Assembly: GCF_013346935.1 (NCBI RefSeq)
Contig: NZ_JAAEEB010000001.1
Span: 124,001 to 188,000, forward strand
Direction of reading: 5' to 3'
DNA: 64,000 nt
DNA from: Lactobacillus melliventris
GTDB lineage: Bacteria > Bacillota > Bacilli > Lactobacillales > Lactobacillaceae
Below the pieces are notes generated by a model that saw only the letters and a program-made list of their open reading frames with translations, made no database searches and was not told the origin of the DNA. The position numbers and the translations under genes are program-made. This document shows positions 17,914 to 30,637 of the stretch, piece by piece (the first letter of the stretch is position 1; the number at the start of each line of letters is the position of its first letter).

Positions 17914-18627
17914 TTGGAGCAATCATTTGTTTTTAAATTTCTGGGTTTGACATTTGATCTTTCTGGGATCATTGGCTCAACTTTAATGGCAGCTGTCGTA
18001 TTATTTGTCTGCATCTGGTTATCAAGAAAAGTTGAGATGAAACCAAATAAAAAGCAAAATATCATGGAATATTTGATTGACTTTACTGATGGAATTGTTA
18101 AAGACAATGTCAGTGATGTTGATGCACGAAAGCATCTTTCGCTTTATGCTTTTGTCCTTTTTATTTACATTTGGTTTATGAACCAGTTGGGCCTCTTCTT
18201 AGAGGTTAAGGCGGGAGACAACATTTTTGTAAAATCTCCCACAGCAGATCCGGTAACGACAATGTCGTTTGCAATGATGACCTTGCTTCTTTCATTCACA
18301 TTCGGTATGCAGAAATTCGGTACTGGTGGCTACTGGCGTAATTATGCCGAACCTGTTAGTTTTCTTTTTCCAATCAATATGATTGAAGAAATCACTAACT
18401 TTTTGACATTATCTTTGCGTTTATATGGTAATATTTACGCTGGCGAAGTGTTATTAACTTTAATAGGTAATAGCTTTGCTCCTAGCTTTGGTGTTATCAC
18501 TTTGGTGTTAGCAGCACCGCTTGCTATGATCTGGCAAGGATTCTCTGTCTTCATTGGCTCTATCCAGGCATATGTTTTCGTAACTTTATCCATGGTTTAT
18601 GTTGGGAAAAAAGTTACAAAAGAATAA
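17914..18627 (+). CDS. atpB: ATP synthase Fo subunit a
   Basis: A 237-residue integral membrane subunit forming the proton half-channels. The essential arginine is in SLRLYGNIYAG (about residue 168) and further hydrophobic helices run to the C-terminus. The start is TTG 17914, about 10 bases after AGGGAGG; no ATG is placed better. First gene of atpBEFHAGDC. In lactobacilli this enzyme mainly exports protons at the expense of ATP for acid tolerance. Confidence 0.95.
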   Translation: MEQSFVFKFLGLTFDLSGIIGSTLMAAVVLFVCIWLSRKVEMKPNKKQNIMEYLIDFTDGIVKDNVSDVDARKHLSLYAFVLFIYIWFMNQLGLFLEVKAGDNIFVKSPTADPVTTMSFAMMTLLLSFTFGMQKFGTGGYWRNYAEPVSFLFPINMIEEITNFLTLSLRLYGNIYAGEVLLTLIGNSFAPSFGVITLVLAAPLAMIWQGFSVFIGSIQAYVFVTLSMVYVGKKVTKE

Positions 18628-18645
18628 TTTATTGGAGGTTTAAAT

Positions 18646-18870
18646 ATGTCACAAGCTTTTAAATATATCTCAGCAGCGATTGTAGCTGGTATTGCTGCAT
18701 TGGCAGCTTCTTGGGGTAATGGTAAAGTTATCACTAAGACAGTTGAGAGCATGGCTCGTCAACCTGAAAGTGCTGGTAACTTAAGATCAACAATGTTTAT
18801 CGGTGTTGGTCTGATTGAAGCCGTTCCTATTTTGGCGATTGTTGTTGCTTTCCTGATTCTCTTCGTTTAA
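18646..18870 (+). CDS. atpE: ATP synthase Fo subunit c
   Basis: A 74-residue two-helix hairpin that forms the rotor ring. The polar loop is ARQP (residues 37-40) and the ion-carrying carboxylate is Glu58 in GLIEAVPI. No sodium-binding pattern (a Q at the first helix paired with E-S/T) is visible, so it is proton-type. TTGGAGG precedes the ATG. Confidence 0.97.
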   Translation: MSQAFKYISAAIVAGIAALAASWGNGKVITKTVESMARQPESAGNLRSTMFIGVGLIEAVPILAIVVAFLILFV

Positions 18871-18915
18871 TTTTTTTATTTAAAACAATTTAGATAAAAG
18901 AGAGAAGGGCAGTAA

Positions 18916-19427
18916 ATGACATTTCAAATTTTATTTGCAGCCTCGGCAGGTCATATTTATCTGGGTAATACTATCTGGTATTTAATTGTTTTTGCAATTT
19001 TACTTATTTTGGTTAAACATTATGCATGGGGACCTGTTTCCGACATGATGGAAAAAAGACGCCAAAAGGTAATCAATGATCTTGATTCGGCTGCAGACAA
19101 TCGCAAAAAGGCCGAAGTTTTGGCTAATGAGCGTGAAGCTGCCTTGAAGAACTCAAGACAAGAAGCAACGCAAATTCTTACTGATGCAAAAGCAAATGCT
19201 GAAAAAACCAGCACGCAGATTGTTGCGGAAGCTAATGATAATGCGGCTTCGATTCATGAGAAGGCAAAGGCAGATGCTGCACAGGCTAAAGCGGATGCCT
19301 TAAATGAAGCTCGTGCACAAGTTGCAGATATTTCTGTTACGATTGCAGAAAAAGTAATTGCGAAGAATTTATCTGCTGATGACCAAAAAGATTTGGTTGA
19401 TCAATTTATTAAGGGGCTGAATAAATA

Positions 19428-19428
<1 letters not shown>
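18916..19428 (+). CDS. atpF: ATP synthase Fo subunit b
   Basis: A 170-residue peripheral stalk protein. One transmembrane helix (about residues 14-36) is followed by a long Ala- and charge-rich helix that dimerises and contacts delta. AGAGAAGGG lies before ATG 18916, and its stop shares a base with the atpH start. Confidence 0.95.
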
Positions 19429-21502
<2,074 letters not shown>

Positions 21503-21513
21503 GAGGTAGTTAT

Positions 21514-22476
21514 ATGCCTGCATCTTTACTTGCGTTGAAGAAGAAAATAGCTTCAGTTAAGCAAACTGGTAAAATTACTGAGGCCATGAGAATGGTTTCG
21601 GCATCAAAGTTAAACCAAACTGAAAAGCGGGATAAGGGGTACACGATCTACAATGATCACGTACGGCAAACTTTATCGCGCTTGATGAGTGCTGAAGTCG
21701 TCAGCCATTTGCGTAAGGCACATGTTGCAATTGATGAAGACAGCATTAGCAAAATCGATTATGAAAATGTCTTTGGTTTGGGTGTTGTTTCCGATATGGT
21801 TCAAGCACGCAAAAAGGTCAATTCCACTGGTTATTTGGTTATTACCGGTGACCGTGGTCTTGTTGGTTCTTATAATAGTGCTGTCATCAAAAACATGATG
21901 GGATTGTTTGAGGATTCGAAGGCTGAACACAAAGATATTAAGGTTTTGGCTGTTGGCTCAGTCGGTGCTGATTTCTTTAAGAAAAACAAGCTGAACGTTG
22001 TTTATGAAAATGACAGTATTAGTGACGTACCTACTTTTGATGAAGTTTTACCAATTGTTTCAACTGCAATCAAAATGTATTTGAACGGAGTTTATGATGA
22101 ATTATATGTATGTTATACTCACCACATCAACTCACTTTCATCTGCATTTCGGGTTGAAAAAATGTTGCCAATCGTTGACATTGATATTGGTGTCAAAGAA
22201 GCTGAAGCCCATCAAGATTTGGAATACGATATCGAACCTGATGTTAATGCTGTTTTAACAACACTAATTCCCCAATATGCCCGTTCTACTATTTACGGTG
22301 CTATTCTGGATGCCAAAACTGCTGAACATGCCAGTTCAATGACTGCCATGCAGAGTGCTACGGACAACGTTGACGATTTGGTTTCGAGTTTAACTACTAA
22401 ATTAAACCGTGCAAGACAAGCAGAAATCACTACTGAAATTACTGAAATTGTCAGTGGTGCTAACGCTTTGAAATAA
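21514..22476 (+). CDS. atpG: ATP synthase F1 subunit gamma
   Basis: A 320-residue central shaft subunit. The N-terminal coiled coil [22 protein letters not shown] and the C-terminal [16 protein letters not shown] helix are conserved. It is somewhat longer than the ~290 residues of Bacillus because of an insertion around residues 65-100, as seen in other lactobacilli. Confidence 0.96.
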   Translation: MPASLLALKKKIASVKQTGKITEAMRMVSASKLNQTEKRDKGYTIYNDHVRQTLSRLMSAEVVSHLRKAHVAIDEDSISKIDYENVFGLGVVSDMVQARKKVNSTGYLVITGDRGLVGSYNSAVIKNMMGLFEDSKAEHKDIKVLAVGSVGADFFKKNKLNVVYENDSISDVPTFDEVLPIVSTAIKMYLNGVYDELYVCYTHHINSLSSAFRVEKMLPIVDIDIGVKEAEAHQDLEYDIEPDVNAVLTTLIPQYARSTIYGAILDAKTAEHASSMTAMQSATDNVDDLVSSLTTKLNRARQAEITTEITEIVSGANALK

Positions 22477-22480
22477 TTAA

Positions 22481-23938
<1,458 letters not shown>

Positions 23939-23949
23939 GGTGATGTCAA

Positions 23950-24387
23950 ATGGCAGATCCAGAAAAACTTTTTATGGTAAATGTTGTAACTCCAGATGGT
24001 CTAATATTTTCTCATCATTCTAGTATTGTTGAAATGCGTGCAATTGATGGTCAACGTTCAGTGATGTATAATCACTTACCGATTTTGACTCCGCTAGCAA
24101 TAGGTGAGATTAAAGTTAAAAGAAGTCGGGAAATGAACAATATTGTCAACCATATTGCTGTTAGTGGCGGCTATTTTGAATTTTCAAATAATGTGGCTAC
24201 CATTATTGCTGACAGCGCTGAGCGGGCAAATAATATTGATGTTTCCCGGGCTAAAGCAGCTAGAGAACGTGCTCAAAATGCACTGAAAAAAGCTCAGGCT
24301 GCCCATGATCAACGATCACTTGAGCGGGCACAGGTTGCACTTAGAAGAGCCGTCAACCGAATAAGTGTTTACAATTCAGTTAAATAG
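23950..24387 (+). CDS. atpC: ATP synthase F1 subunit epsilon
   Basis: A 145-residue subunit. The beta-sandwich domain (1-85) includes the conserved [10 protein letters not shown] and the C-terminal two helices ([13 protein letters not shown] and the following basic helix) form the regulatory arm that can inhibit ATP hydrolysis. AAGGTGATG sits before ATG 23950. Final gene of the operon, followed by a strong terminator. Confidence 0.96.
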   Translation: MADPEKLFMVNVVTPDGLIFSHHSSIVEMRAIDGQRSVMYNHLPILTPLAIGEIKVKRSREMNNIVNHIAVSGGYFEFSNNVATIIADSAERANNIDVSRAKAARERAQNALKKAQAAHDQRSLERAQVALRRAVNRISVYNSVK

Positions 24388-24400
24388 ATTTAAAGTTTTA

Positions 24401-24433
24401 AGCGGATACACTGCTTTTGTGTGTCCGCTTTTA
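24401..24433 (+). terminator. terminator of the atp operon
   Basis: AGCGGATACAC / GTGTGTCCGCT hairpin (one G-T pair) with a 7-base loop and T-rich tail, 13 bases after the atpC stop. Confidence 0.85.
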
Positions 24434-24461
24434 TTGTGACTTAGGAAAAGTGAGAAAGAAT

Positions 24462-24692
24462 ATGTTTCAACTTGGCGTTCATGCTTTAATTAGTATAGTA
24501 ATTTATTTAATTACGATCGGTCTATCCTTTCAGATTATGAAAAGTGTTCGTATTGAAAAGATAATTCGTAAAAACAGGATATTTGAAGCTCAACTGCTAC
24601 TTATTTTTGCTGCAATTGCTTTAGGCTTTCTAGTGGGTAATTTCTTTATTACATTAATTGATACTTCATTGCAGTTAAGTAATTTCTTTTAA
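24462..24692 (+). CDS. DUF1146 small membrane protein (YwzB-like)
   Basis: A 76-residue protein with two hydrophobic helices (about 5-25 and 44-63) separated by a basic segment (SVRIEKIIRKNR). Its size, topology and position directly downstream of atpC match the DUF1146/YwzB family of Firmicutes, whose function is unknown. I chose ATG 24462 over upstream starts that lie inside the atp terminator. Confidence 0.8.
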   Translation: MFQLGVHALISIVIYLITIGLSFQIMKSVRIEKIIRKNRIFEAQLLLIFAAIALGFLVGNFFITLIDTSLQLSNFF

Positions 24693-24774
24693 GACTTGGT
24701 AAAGCGGATAAAGTCACCGACAAACTTAAAATCTTTATGGTAAAATATACATTGAAATATGATGGAGGATTATC

Positions 24775-25764
24775 GTGGCACGAGATATAGGAATAGATTT
24801 AGGAACAGCAAATGTGCTCATTAATGTTTCTGGTAAAGGAATTGTCTTAAATGAGCCTTCTGTTGTTGCTGTCAATACAAGTACAAATAAAGTAGTAGCA
24901 GTTGGTACAGAAGCCTACAAGATGGTAGGAAGGACTCCGGGGAACATCCGTGTAATCCGTCCTTTAAAAAATGGTGTTATCGCTGATTTTGATATCACAG
25001 AAGCAATGCTGTCTTACTTTATTGAAAAATTAAACGTTAAAGGCTTTATGTCTAAGCCAAATATTTTAATTTGTGCTCCGACAGGAGTAACATCAATTGA
25101 ACAGAAGGCAATTATTCAGGCTGCGGAAAAATCGGGTGGAGGCAAAGTTTACCTTGATTTTGAGCCTAAAGTTGCTGCTGTAGGTGCAGGGCTTGATATT
25201 TTCAAACCTCAAGGCAACATCGTAATCGATATTGGTGGTGGTACTACTGATATTGCCGTTTTATCAATGGGTGAAATTGTTACAAGTCAATCATTGCGTT
25301 ATGCTGGGGATCATATGAACCAGGCGGTTGTCTCCTATATTAAGAATAAACATAACTTGCTAATTGGCTCACGCACTGCGGAACAGATTAAAATCGAAAT
25401 TGGTAGTGCTTTTGAACCTGATAAGAACGAAACTATCACTGTTCGCGGTCGCGATGTGGTTGACGGTCTGCCAAAACAGGCTACTGTTACTGCGCCTGAA
25501 ATTCAAGAAGCTCTTCATGATGGCTTGATGACTATTATTGCTGCTACTAAAGAGGTTTTGGAAAAAACGCCACCAGAGCTTTCTGCGGATATTATTGACC
25601 GTGGAATTATGCTGACAGGTGGTGGAGCATTGCTTAAGAATATTGATAAGCTAATTTCTTATTACCTTAAGGTACCAGTATTAACGGCCGATCATCCACT
25701 TGAAGCTGTGGCACTTGGGACGGGAATTTTACTTAAGAATATTGAAAAACATCAGCGTCACTAA
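24775..25764 (+). CDS. MreB-family cell-shape actin (Mbl-like)
   Basis: A 329-residue bacterial actin. Phosphate-1 motif [12 protein letters not shown] is at the N-terminus, phosphate-2 [15 protein letters not shown] near residue 150, and the adenosine motif [15 protein letters not shown] near 280. It polymerises under the membrane and guides elongation-phase wall synthesis. Start GTG 24775 follows TGGAGG. It is one of two MreB paralogues here; the other (41546) heads mreBCD, so this one is more like Mbl or MreBH, grouped with rodA downstream. Which paralogue it is cannot be settled by eye. Confidence 0.92.
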   Translation: MARDIGIDLGTANVLINVSGKGIVLNEPSVVAVNTSTNKVVAVGTEAYKMVGRTPGNIRVIRPLKNGVIADFDITEAMLSYFIEKLNVKGFMSKPNILICAPTGVTSIEQKAIIQAAEKSGGGKVYLDFEPKVAAVGAGLDIFKPQGNIVIDIGGGTTDIAVLSMGEIVTSQSLRYAGDHMNQAVVSYIKNKHNLLIGSRTAEQIKIEIGSAFEPDKNETITVRGRDVVDGLPKQATVTAPEIQEALHDGLMTIIAATKEVLEKTPPELSADIIDRGIMLTGGGALLKNIDKLISYYLKVPVLTADHPLEAVALGTGILLKNIEKHQRH

Positions 25765-25780
25765 TCTTGGGAGGCTAGAT

Positions 25781-26074
25781 TTGCGTAAAATTTTGATTTA
25801 TTTGGTTAAAATCTACCAGAAGTTTATTTCTCCTGCTTTACCAAAATCATGCCGTTATTATCCAACATGTTCGACCTATATGGTTGACGCATTGACCAAA
25901 TTTGGTCCTCTTTTAGGACTTATTATGGGAATATCACGTATATTACGCTGCAATCCTTTTGTGCGTGGTGGTGTTGATCCGGTACCAGATAAATTTACAA
26001 TTTTTCGTAATCCTCATCCAGAACGATATGAAGATGAGATTATTGCAAAGAAATTCCATCCTAATACGAAATAG
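25781..26074 (+). CDS. yidD: membrane protein insertion efficiency factor YidD
   Basis: A 97-residue protein with the family signature [20 protein letters not shown] and the second cysteine motif [16 protein letters not shown]. YidD is a small amphipathic membrane-associated protein assisting YidC/Sec insertion. The start is TTG 25781 with GGGAGG 6 bases upstream; a longer reading frame begins inside the previous gene and is not used. Confidence 0.93.
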   Translation: MRKILIYLVKIYQKFISPALPKSCRYYPTCSTYMVDALTKFGPLLGLIMGISRILRCNPFVRGGVDPVPDKFTIFRNPHPERYEDEIIAKKFHPNTK

Positions 26075-26082
26075 GAGTATTT

Positions 26083-26310
26083 ATGTCAAAAAAACCAGAA
26101 AATATTAATGTGGAAATTAATGAAATTAAGGGTAAGCAAAACCCAACCTGGGAAGTAGTAATTCCCCAGAAAAAATCTATTGGCGTGATTGAAAAAATTG
26201 CTGGCCGTTATCGGGCTACAACCGGCAAAACCAACAGCGTCTTGTATGCAAAAAGTTTGGAAAGCAGTATTAATGATTTGCTTTCATACTTCGCTTTGCA
26301 TGAAAAATAA
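26083..26310 (+). CDS. DUF2969 domain protein
   Basis: A 75-residue soluble protein matching in size and context the lactobacillar DUF2969 family; its role is unknown. No membrane segment or catalytic motif is visible. The N-terminal third is charged (NINVEINEIKGKQN) and the end has a likely helix (SSINDLLSYFALH). It lies between yidD and rodA with short spacing, so it is part of the elongation operon. Confidence 0.75.
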   Translation: MSKKPENINVEINEIKGKQNPTWEVVIPQKKSIGVIEKIAGRYRATTGKTNSVLYAKSLESSINDLLSYFALHEK

Positions 26311-26327
26311 TAGGTTGTGATTAATTA

Positions 26328-27521
26328 ATGGTCAAAGTACAAAATAAAACCAATCTGTTTGATCGAATTGCCTGGAATATTGTTGTCCCTGTGCTCATAT
26401 TGGCAGCTGTGGGCCTTTATTCCATTTATTTTGCCGCAATTGATGATCCCAGTCATATGGGAAGTCCAGTTAGGGCAGTGGCAATGCAAGGATTATGGTA
26501 TGTTATTTCGATTGCTGCAGTTGCTTTTGTAATCCAATTTGATGCTGAACAGCTCTACCGCATTGCACCTTATGTATATGGTCTGGGGATAGTGCTTTTA
26601 ATTGCGGTTTTGTTCTTTTATAATCGCAGTATAGCTGCAGATGCTGGTGCCAAAAGCTGGTTTAAGCTGGGACCAATTTCTTTTCAGCCATCAGAAGTCA
26701 TGAAACCAGCTTTTATATTGATGCTGGCCCGGGTTGTGCGTGAGCATAACAATAAATATGCCCACACAATTAAAAACGACTGGATTTTAATTGGTAAAAT
26801 GCTGGCTTGGCTGCTACCGATTGCTGTGCTTTTAAAACTGCAAAATGACTTTGGTACGATGCTGGTTTTCATTGCAATTGTTGGTGGCGTAGTGCTAGTA
26901 TCTGGTATTTCGTGGAAAATAATTGCGCCAATGTTTGTCGCTGTCTTTGTGCTGGGAGTCGTAGTTATTTATATGGTTACCACACCAAGTGGTCAATCAT
27001 TTCTAAGTCATTTCTTTCAGCCTTATCAATTTAGACGTATTATGTCATGGCTGAATCCATCTAATGACACTTCAAAAGCTGCGTATCAATTGTGGCAAAG
27101 TATGCAAGCGATTGGTTCTGGGCAAATATTCGGCAACGGCTTTGGTAAACTAAGTGTTTATGTGCCGGTCCGAGGCTCCGACATGGTTTATTCAGTGATA
27201 GGAGAATCATTTGGCTTTATTGGAAGTGTAGCAATCATTTTGCTTTACTTATACTTGATAGTGCAAATGGTACGGATTACTTTTGATACCAAAAACGCAT
27301 TTTATTCTTACGTTTCTACTGGCGTTATCATGATGATACTCTTCCATGTATTTGAAAATATTGGTATGAGTATTGATCTGCTACCTCTGACCGGTATCCC
27401 GTTGCCTTTTATTTCTCAAGGTGGATCAGCCTTAATTGGTAATATGATTGGTATTGGTATGATTTTGTCCATGAAATTTCATAATAAAGATTATATGTTC
27501 AGTCAAGCAGGAGATTTCTAA
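26328..27521 (+). CDS. rodA: peptidoglycan polymerase RodA (SEDS family)
   Basis: A 397-residue polytopic membrane protein, about ten helices. SEDS signatures are present: AKSWFKLGPISFQPSEVMKP (about 105-125) and, near the C-terminus, LPLTGIPLPFISQGGSALI. SEDS proteins are the glycosyltransferases that polymerise lipid II, acting with a class B PBP. Since it groups with an MreB paralogue and not with the dcw cluster, RodA (elongation) is favoured over FtsW. A terminator follows. Confidence 0.93.
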   Translation: MVKVQNKTNLFDRIAWNIVVPVLILAAVGLYSIYFAAIDDPSHMGSPVRAVAMQGLWYVISIAAVAFVIQFDAEQLYRIAPYVYGLGIVLLIAVLFFYNRSIAADAGAKSWFKLGPISFQPSEVMKPAFILMLARVVREHNNKYAHTIKNDWILIGKMLAWLLPIAVLLKLQNDFGTMLVFIAIVGGVVLVSGISWKIIAPMFVAVFVLGVVVIYMVTTPSGQSFLSHFFQPYQFRRIMSWLNPSNDTSKAAYQLWQSMQAIGSGQIFGNGFGKLSVYVPVRGSDMVYSVIGESFGFIGSVAIILLYLYLIVQMVRITFDTKNAFYSYVSTGVIMMILFHVFENIGMSIDLLPLTGIPLPFISQGGSALIGNMIGIGMILSMKFHNKDYMFSQAGDF

Positions 27522-27534
27522 TTTATCTATACAT

Positions 27535-27568
27535 AAAAAAGAGCATTTCAGTTGAAATGCTCTTTTTT
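27535..27568. terminator. bidirectional terminator between rodA and universal stress gene
   Basis: AAAAAAGAGCATTTCA / TGAAATGCTCTTTTTT perfect inverted repeat with a 2-base gap, T runs on both strands. Confidence 0.92.
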
Positions 27569-28022
27569 AATTACTCAAATTTTCGTTAGAACGACAAACT
27601 AGCACATCACAATCTGCAGTTCTAGTAACATATTCGGTAACACTACCGATTAATATGCGTTCAACAGCGTTGAGACCTGTAGCTCCTAATACGATTAAAT
27701 CAATCTGGTGCTTTTTAGGGAATTGGTGGGCGATAATTGCTTTAGGAGCCCCAAATTCAATTGAATAGTGAACCTCACTTACTCCAGCTTCTGTAGCCTG
27801 TTGGTAGTAATTTTGCAATTTTTCTTTAGCATCGTTTGATACTTGTTCAACCATTTCTGAATCAAAGCTAGAAACATTTTGGAAGGATCTGGTGTCAATG
27901 ACATGTAAAATTTCCAAAGCAGCTTCATTTCGCTTAGCCGCAGCGACCGCCTTTTTAAAAGCTAAATCAGCTTCTTTTGAGCCATCAACTGCGACTTGAA
28001 TACGGTGATATTGTTTCATCAT
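27567..28022 (-). CDS. universal stress protein UspA family
   Basis: A 151-residue Usp domain. The ATP-binding motif G-x2-G-x9-G-S is visible as GATGLNAVERILIGSV (about 114-129), so this is probably an ATP-binding member. AGAGAGGTG precedes the start; the two adjacent ATGs (28022 and 28019) are both possible. Transcribed alone or with the upstream membrane protein. Confidence 0.93.
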   Translation of the reverse strand: MMKQYHRIQVAVDGSKEADLAFKKAVAAAKRNEAALEILHVIDTRSFQNVSSFDSEMVEQVSNDAKEKLQNYYQQATEAGVSEVHYSIEFGAPKAIIAHQFPKKHQIDLIVLGATGLNAVERILIGSVTEYVTRTADCDVLVCRSNENLSN

Positions 28023-28066
28023 TTAAAACACCTCTCTCACCATTATTTTACCAAATTTTAGTCCAG

Positions 28067-28348
28067 TTAATCATCCTTTTGATTAAGTAAAAGACTAAAA
28101 ATTAGGATAGTAATGCTGCTGAGAATTAAAGTAATAAGATTTAAATATTTATTCTTCTGGAAAACTATAACTAAACCTAAAATGGTCTCTATAATTAAAA
28201 TAATAGCTGTCCAAGACATTAGAGAACTAAAATTAGAAATATTTTTACTGTTGTATATTAGGAAATGACGATGCCGATTATGCCATAAGTAAAAGGCAGT
28301 CAATAGCAATACTGCCAGGTAAATTAGAATAACAATTTTAATAGCCAT
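28067..28348 (-). CDS. small three-helix membrane protein, unknown function
   Basis: A 93-residue protein with three hydrophobic segments (about 4-20, 40-58, 65-85) and a basic patch NRHRHFLIYNSK after the first. No family recognised. Start 28348 (GGAG upstream, MAIKIVILIYL) is preferred; longer frames run backwards through the 6S RNA terminator and are not genes. It lies right after the 6S terminator, so it is either read through or has a weak promoter of its own. Confidence 0.65.
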   Translation of the reverse strand: MAIKIVILIYLAVLLLTAFYLWHNRHRHFLIYNSKNISNFSSLMSWTAIILIIETILGLVIVFQKNKYLNLITLILSSITILIFSLLLNQKDD

Positions 28349-28361
28349 AAAATCTCCAAAC

Positions 28362-28594
28362 AAAAAAACGGTCCGCAGACCGCTTCCTAAATTTCTCAAG
28401 AAATCCGAGTCGTCGAAACATAGCAAAACAATGCTTGTTGAACCCGCAGTGTTCAAAAAATGAGATGTATCGCAACGAATATGGATCCTATCTTTGAAGA
28501 TAGTTTTCCGATTCGAAAGTTATTTACTATCTCGCATGTCTTATGTTTGACCGGTCAACCTTATACAATTGAGCTAGTCGATCAACTCAGATCA
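28362..28594 (-). ncRNA. ssrS: probable 6S RNA
   Basis: No protein gene fits this stretch, but on the minus strand it has a strong promoter and a strong terminator bounding a transcript of about 230 nt. The RNA folds as a long rod. GATCTGAGTTG near the 5' end pairs over 11 positions (with G-U pairs) with CGACTCGGATT near the 3' end. Above it lies an open bubble whose 3' side holds a small AGCA...TGCT hairpin, then GTTGACC pairs with GGTTCAAC, GAGAT with ATCTC, CGAAT with ATTCG, and an apical CTATCTT/AAGATAG hairpin closes. A closing helix, central bubble with 3'-side hairpin and apical arm are the 6S hallmarks; 6S binds housekeeping RNA polymerase. The position beside rarA also fits Firmicutes. 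No primary-sequence match was checked. Confidence 0.7.
28369..28382 (-). terminator. terminator of the 6S RNA
   Basis: Compact CGGTC-TGCG-GACCG hairpin followed by seven U on the minus strand (28362-28368). Confidence 0.88.
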
Positions 28595-28597
28595 ACT

Positions 28598-28629
28598 ATT
28601 ATACTACTAAGCATCACGAGTTTTGTCAA
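28598..28629 (-). promoter_or_regulatory. promoter of the 6S RNA
   Basis: On the minus strand a perfect TTGACA (28624-28629) lies 17 bases before TAGTAT and 20 before TATAAT; the two overlap in TAGTATAAT. Start of transcription should fall near 28590-28595. Confidence 0.75.
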
Positions 28630-28797
28630 GGCAGAAAAATTAGAGGGTACTTTTTTAGGATAGCTTTTAAGCTCCTGAATGAACTAAGGTTATCAATATA
28701 CCGACTTACTTTGTGCATGACCAAAATAAAAGGGCTGATTGCAAAATAAATCTTCGGCCAGCATCTACTAAAATATTTTCCTTCTATGCAAAACTAA

Positions 28798-30099
28798 TTA
28801 TTTTAGACCCTGTTTTTGCAATTCATGCAAAGTTTCGTATTGCTTTTTAAACCCTTTTTCTATTTTAGAATTGCCTTTAGGCTGAAAATATCGCGTGCCA
28901 ACGAGTTTATCTGGTAAATATTGCTGTGGTACCCAATCATTCACATAAGAATGAGGATAAATATAACCTTTACCGTGACCTAATTTTGCTGCACCACTAT
29001 AGTGTGCATCTTTTAAAGTAGCAGGGATATTGCCATAGTCCTTATTTTTTACATCAGCTAAAGCCTGATCAATAGCACTGATAGCACTGTTACTTTTAGG
29101 TGATAAAGCCAGTTCAATCACCGCGTTAGCTAAAGGTATCCGCGCTTCAGGGAAACCCAGACTCTTAGCAGACTGAATAGCTATTTGAGCATGCTGAACG
29201 GCTGCGGGATTTGCAAGGCCGATGTCTTCATAGGCAATTACACTTAAACGCCTACAAATTGCTATTAAATCACCAGACTCAATTAGTCGAGCTAAATAAT
29301 GCAAGGCTGCATCTGTGTCAGAGCCACGAATTGATTTTTGAAAAGCAGAAACCAGATCATAATGTCCATCGCCCTTAGCATCAAAGTTTTGATTACGCAA
29401 CTGAATAGAATTGGCCATTTCATCTTGATCAATGGTTAATTCTGTTTCATCATTTTTACCGGCAGCAATCATTTCTTGTTTCGTTGAGCGGACTGCAAGT
29501 TCAAGTCCGTTCAATGTTGAACGTAAGTCGCCATTGCCCTTTTGCACTAATAACTTTCTGGCGCTTGAAGTCAATTTAACGTTGTACTTACCCAAACCAA
29601 GTTCACAATCTTTAAGCGCTCGATTAATTGCTTTATTGACATCATCTTTTGCTAGAGGCTTTAATTCAAAAATCTGGCAGCGAGAACGAATAGCGGGTGA
29701 AATTGCTATATACGGATTTTCAGTTGTCGCACCAATCAAAATAATTTGTCCGGATTCTAAAAGGGGTAATAAAAAGTCCTGCTTGGTTTTATCCAAACGG
29801 TGAATTTCGTCTAGGAGCAATATCACCGTGCCACTCAATTTTCCTTCCGCAGCTACTTGCTCCAGCTGTTTTTTGCTGTCTGTTGCAGCGTTAAGCTGGC
29901 GAAAGGCATATTTGGTGGAACCAGCTATGGCACTGGCAATACTTGTCTTGCCTATACCTGGGGGACCGTAAAGAATCATCGAGGACAACATTTTGGCTTC
30001 AACCATCCGGCGAATAATTTTTCCAGGGCCAATTAAATGCTCCTGACCGACTACCTCATCTAAGGTTTTTGGTCTCATTCTGTAAGCTAATGGTTTCAT
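28798..30099 (-). CDS. rarA: replication-associated recombination protein A (AAA+ ATPase)
   Basis: A 433-residue clamp-loader-like AAA+ ATPase (RarA/MgsA/WRNIP1 family) acting at stalled replication forks. Walker A GPPGIGKTS is at residues 45-53, Walker B LLLDEIHR at about 93-100, sensor 1 in GATTENPY, and the C-terminal tetramerisation helices follow. The start ATG directly abuts the stop of the upstream yueI-like gene, indicating coupling. The 6S RNA lies immediately downstream, as in other Firmicutes. Confidence 0.95.
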   Translation of the reverse strand: MKPLAYRMRPKTLDEVVGQEHLIGPGKIIRRMVEAKMLSSMILYGPPGIGKTSIASAIAGSTKYAFRQLNAATDSKKQLEQVAAEGKLSGTVILLLDEIHRLDKTKQDFLLPLLESGQIILIGATTENPYIAISPAIRSRCQIFELKPLAKDDVNKAINRALKDCELGLGKYNVKLTSSARKLLVQKGNGDLRSTLNGLELAVRSTKQEMIAAGKNDETELTIDQDEMANSIQLRNQNFDAKGDGHYDLVSAFQKSIRGSDTDAALHYLARLIESGDLIAICRRLSVIAYEDIGLANPAAVQHAQIAIQSAKSLGFPEARIPLANAVIELALSPKSNSAISAIDQALADVKNKDYGNIPATLKDAHYSGAAKLGHGKGYIYPHSYVNDWVPQQYLPDKLVGTRYFQPKGNSKIEKGFKKQYETLHELQKQGLK

Positions 30100-30567
30100 T
30101 TAATTGTCTCCATGAAAAAGCCGCTGCCAAAAACCAGCTTTTTTAGTTTTGCCACTAGTAAGCAATTCTTGAGGCATTTCGGGAGGATACACTTGACTTA
30201 TGTCAATGCGCATTTTGTTAATTGCATTTGCAGCTACTACTAAGATTGCTGAGTCATTCGGACCCGTTTTTGCTGTTTGATTGTTAACGATAGTAAAAGA
30301 GATCTCGTATTTGCCACAACTAGTTTCTACTTGATCAACAAATTTATCATGTAAATTGCCATTAATCAGGATATTGTAACCAATATAATCTTTAAAATGG
30401 CGTAAAAATAGGTTGGTTAACTTAGGATCTTGCACTTCGGCATTGGTCATTCTAACTAGAACTCGTTCGCGAAGAGACCCTAAAAATCTTCTGCGTTCAT
30501 CCGGCTTTGTTTGGGGTGTGATGCCTTGAGCAGCATTTGAAACTCTGGTATTTAAATCCTCCGTCAT
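30100..30567 (-). CDS. YueI-family protein (DUF1694)
   Basis: A 155-residue soluble protein. Visible features are the basic ERRRFLGSLRERVLVRMTNAEV stretch, typical of the family's N-terminus, and a conserved NILINGNLHDKFVDQVE region. Function is unknown. Start 30567 has AAAGGAGT upstream; the longer frame back to 30666 would run through the rpsD terminator. Its stop meets the rarA start. Confidence 0.8.
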   Translation of the reverse strand: MTEDLNTRVSNAAQGITPQTKPDERRRFLGSLRERVLVRMTNAEVQDPKLTNLFLRHFKDYIGYNILINGNLHDKFVDQVETSCGKYEISFTIVNNQTAKTGPNDSAILVVAANAINKMRIDISQVYPPEMPQELLTSGKTKKAGFWQRLFHGDN

Positions 30568-30590
30568 TGATTGGTACTCCTTTCGGGTAA

Positions 30591-30624
30591 CAAAAACCCC
30601 TCTCCAAGAAGGAAAGGGGTTTGT
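30591..30624 (-). terminator. terminator after rpsD
   Basis: CAAACCCCT / AGGGGTTTTTG hairpin on the minus strand with a U run, lying between rpsD and the yueI-like Shine-Dalgarno. Some read-through probably feeds yueI-rarA, since no other promoter is seen. Confidence 0.85.
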
Positions 30625-30637
30625 AAAAACATGGAAA

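Noticed and set aside
28460..28663. Open reading frame of 67 codons on the plus strand opposite the 6S RNA
   Set aside because: It lacks a Shine-Dalgarno, runs across the 6S promoter and structured RNA in antisense, and reads like random sequence.
28700..28797. Weak GCTGGCC...GGCTGATT hairpin after rarA
   Set aside because: Short, mismatched stem with a long loop and no clear U run; not a supportable terminator.
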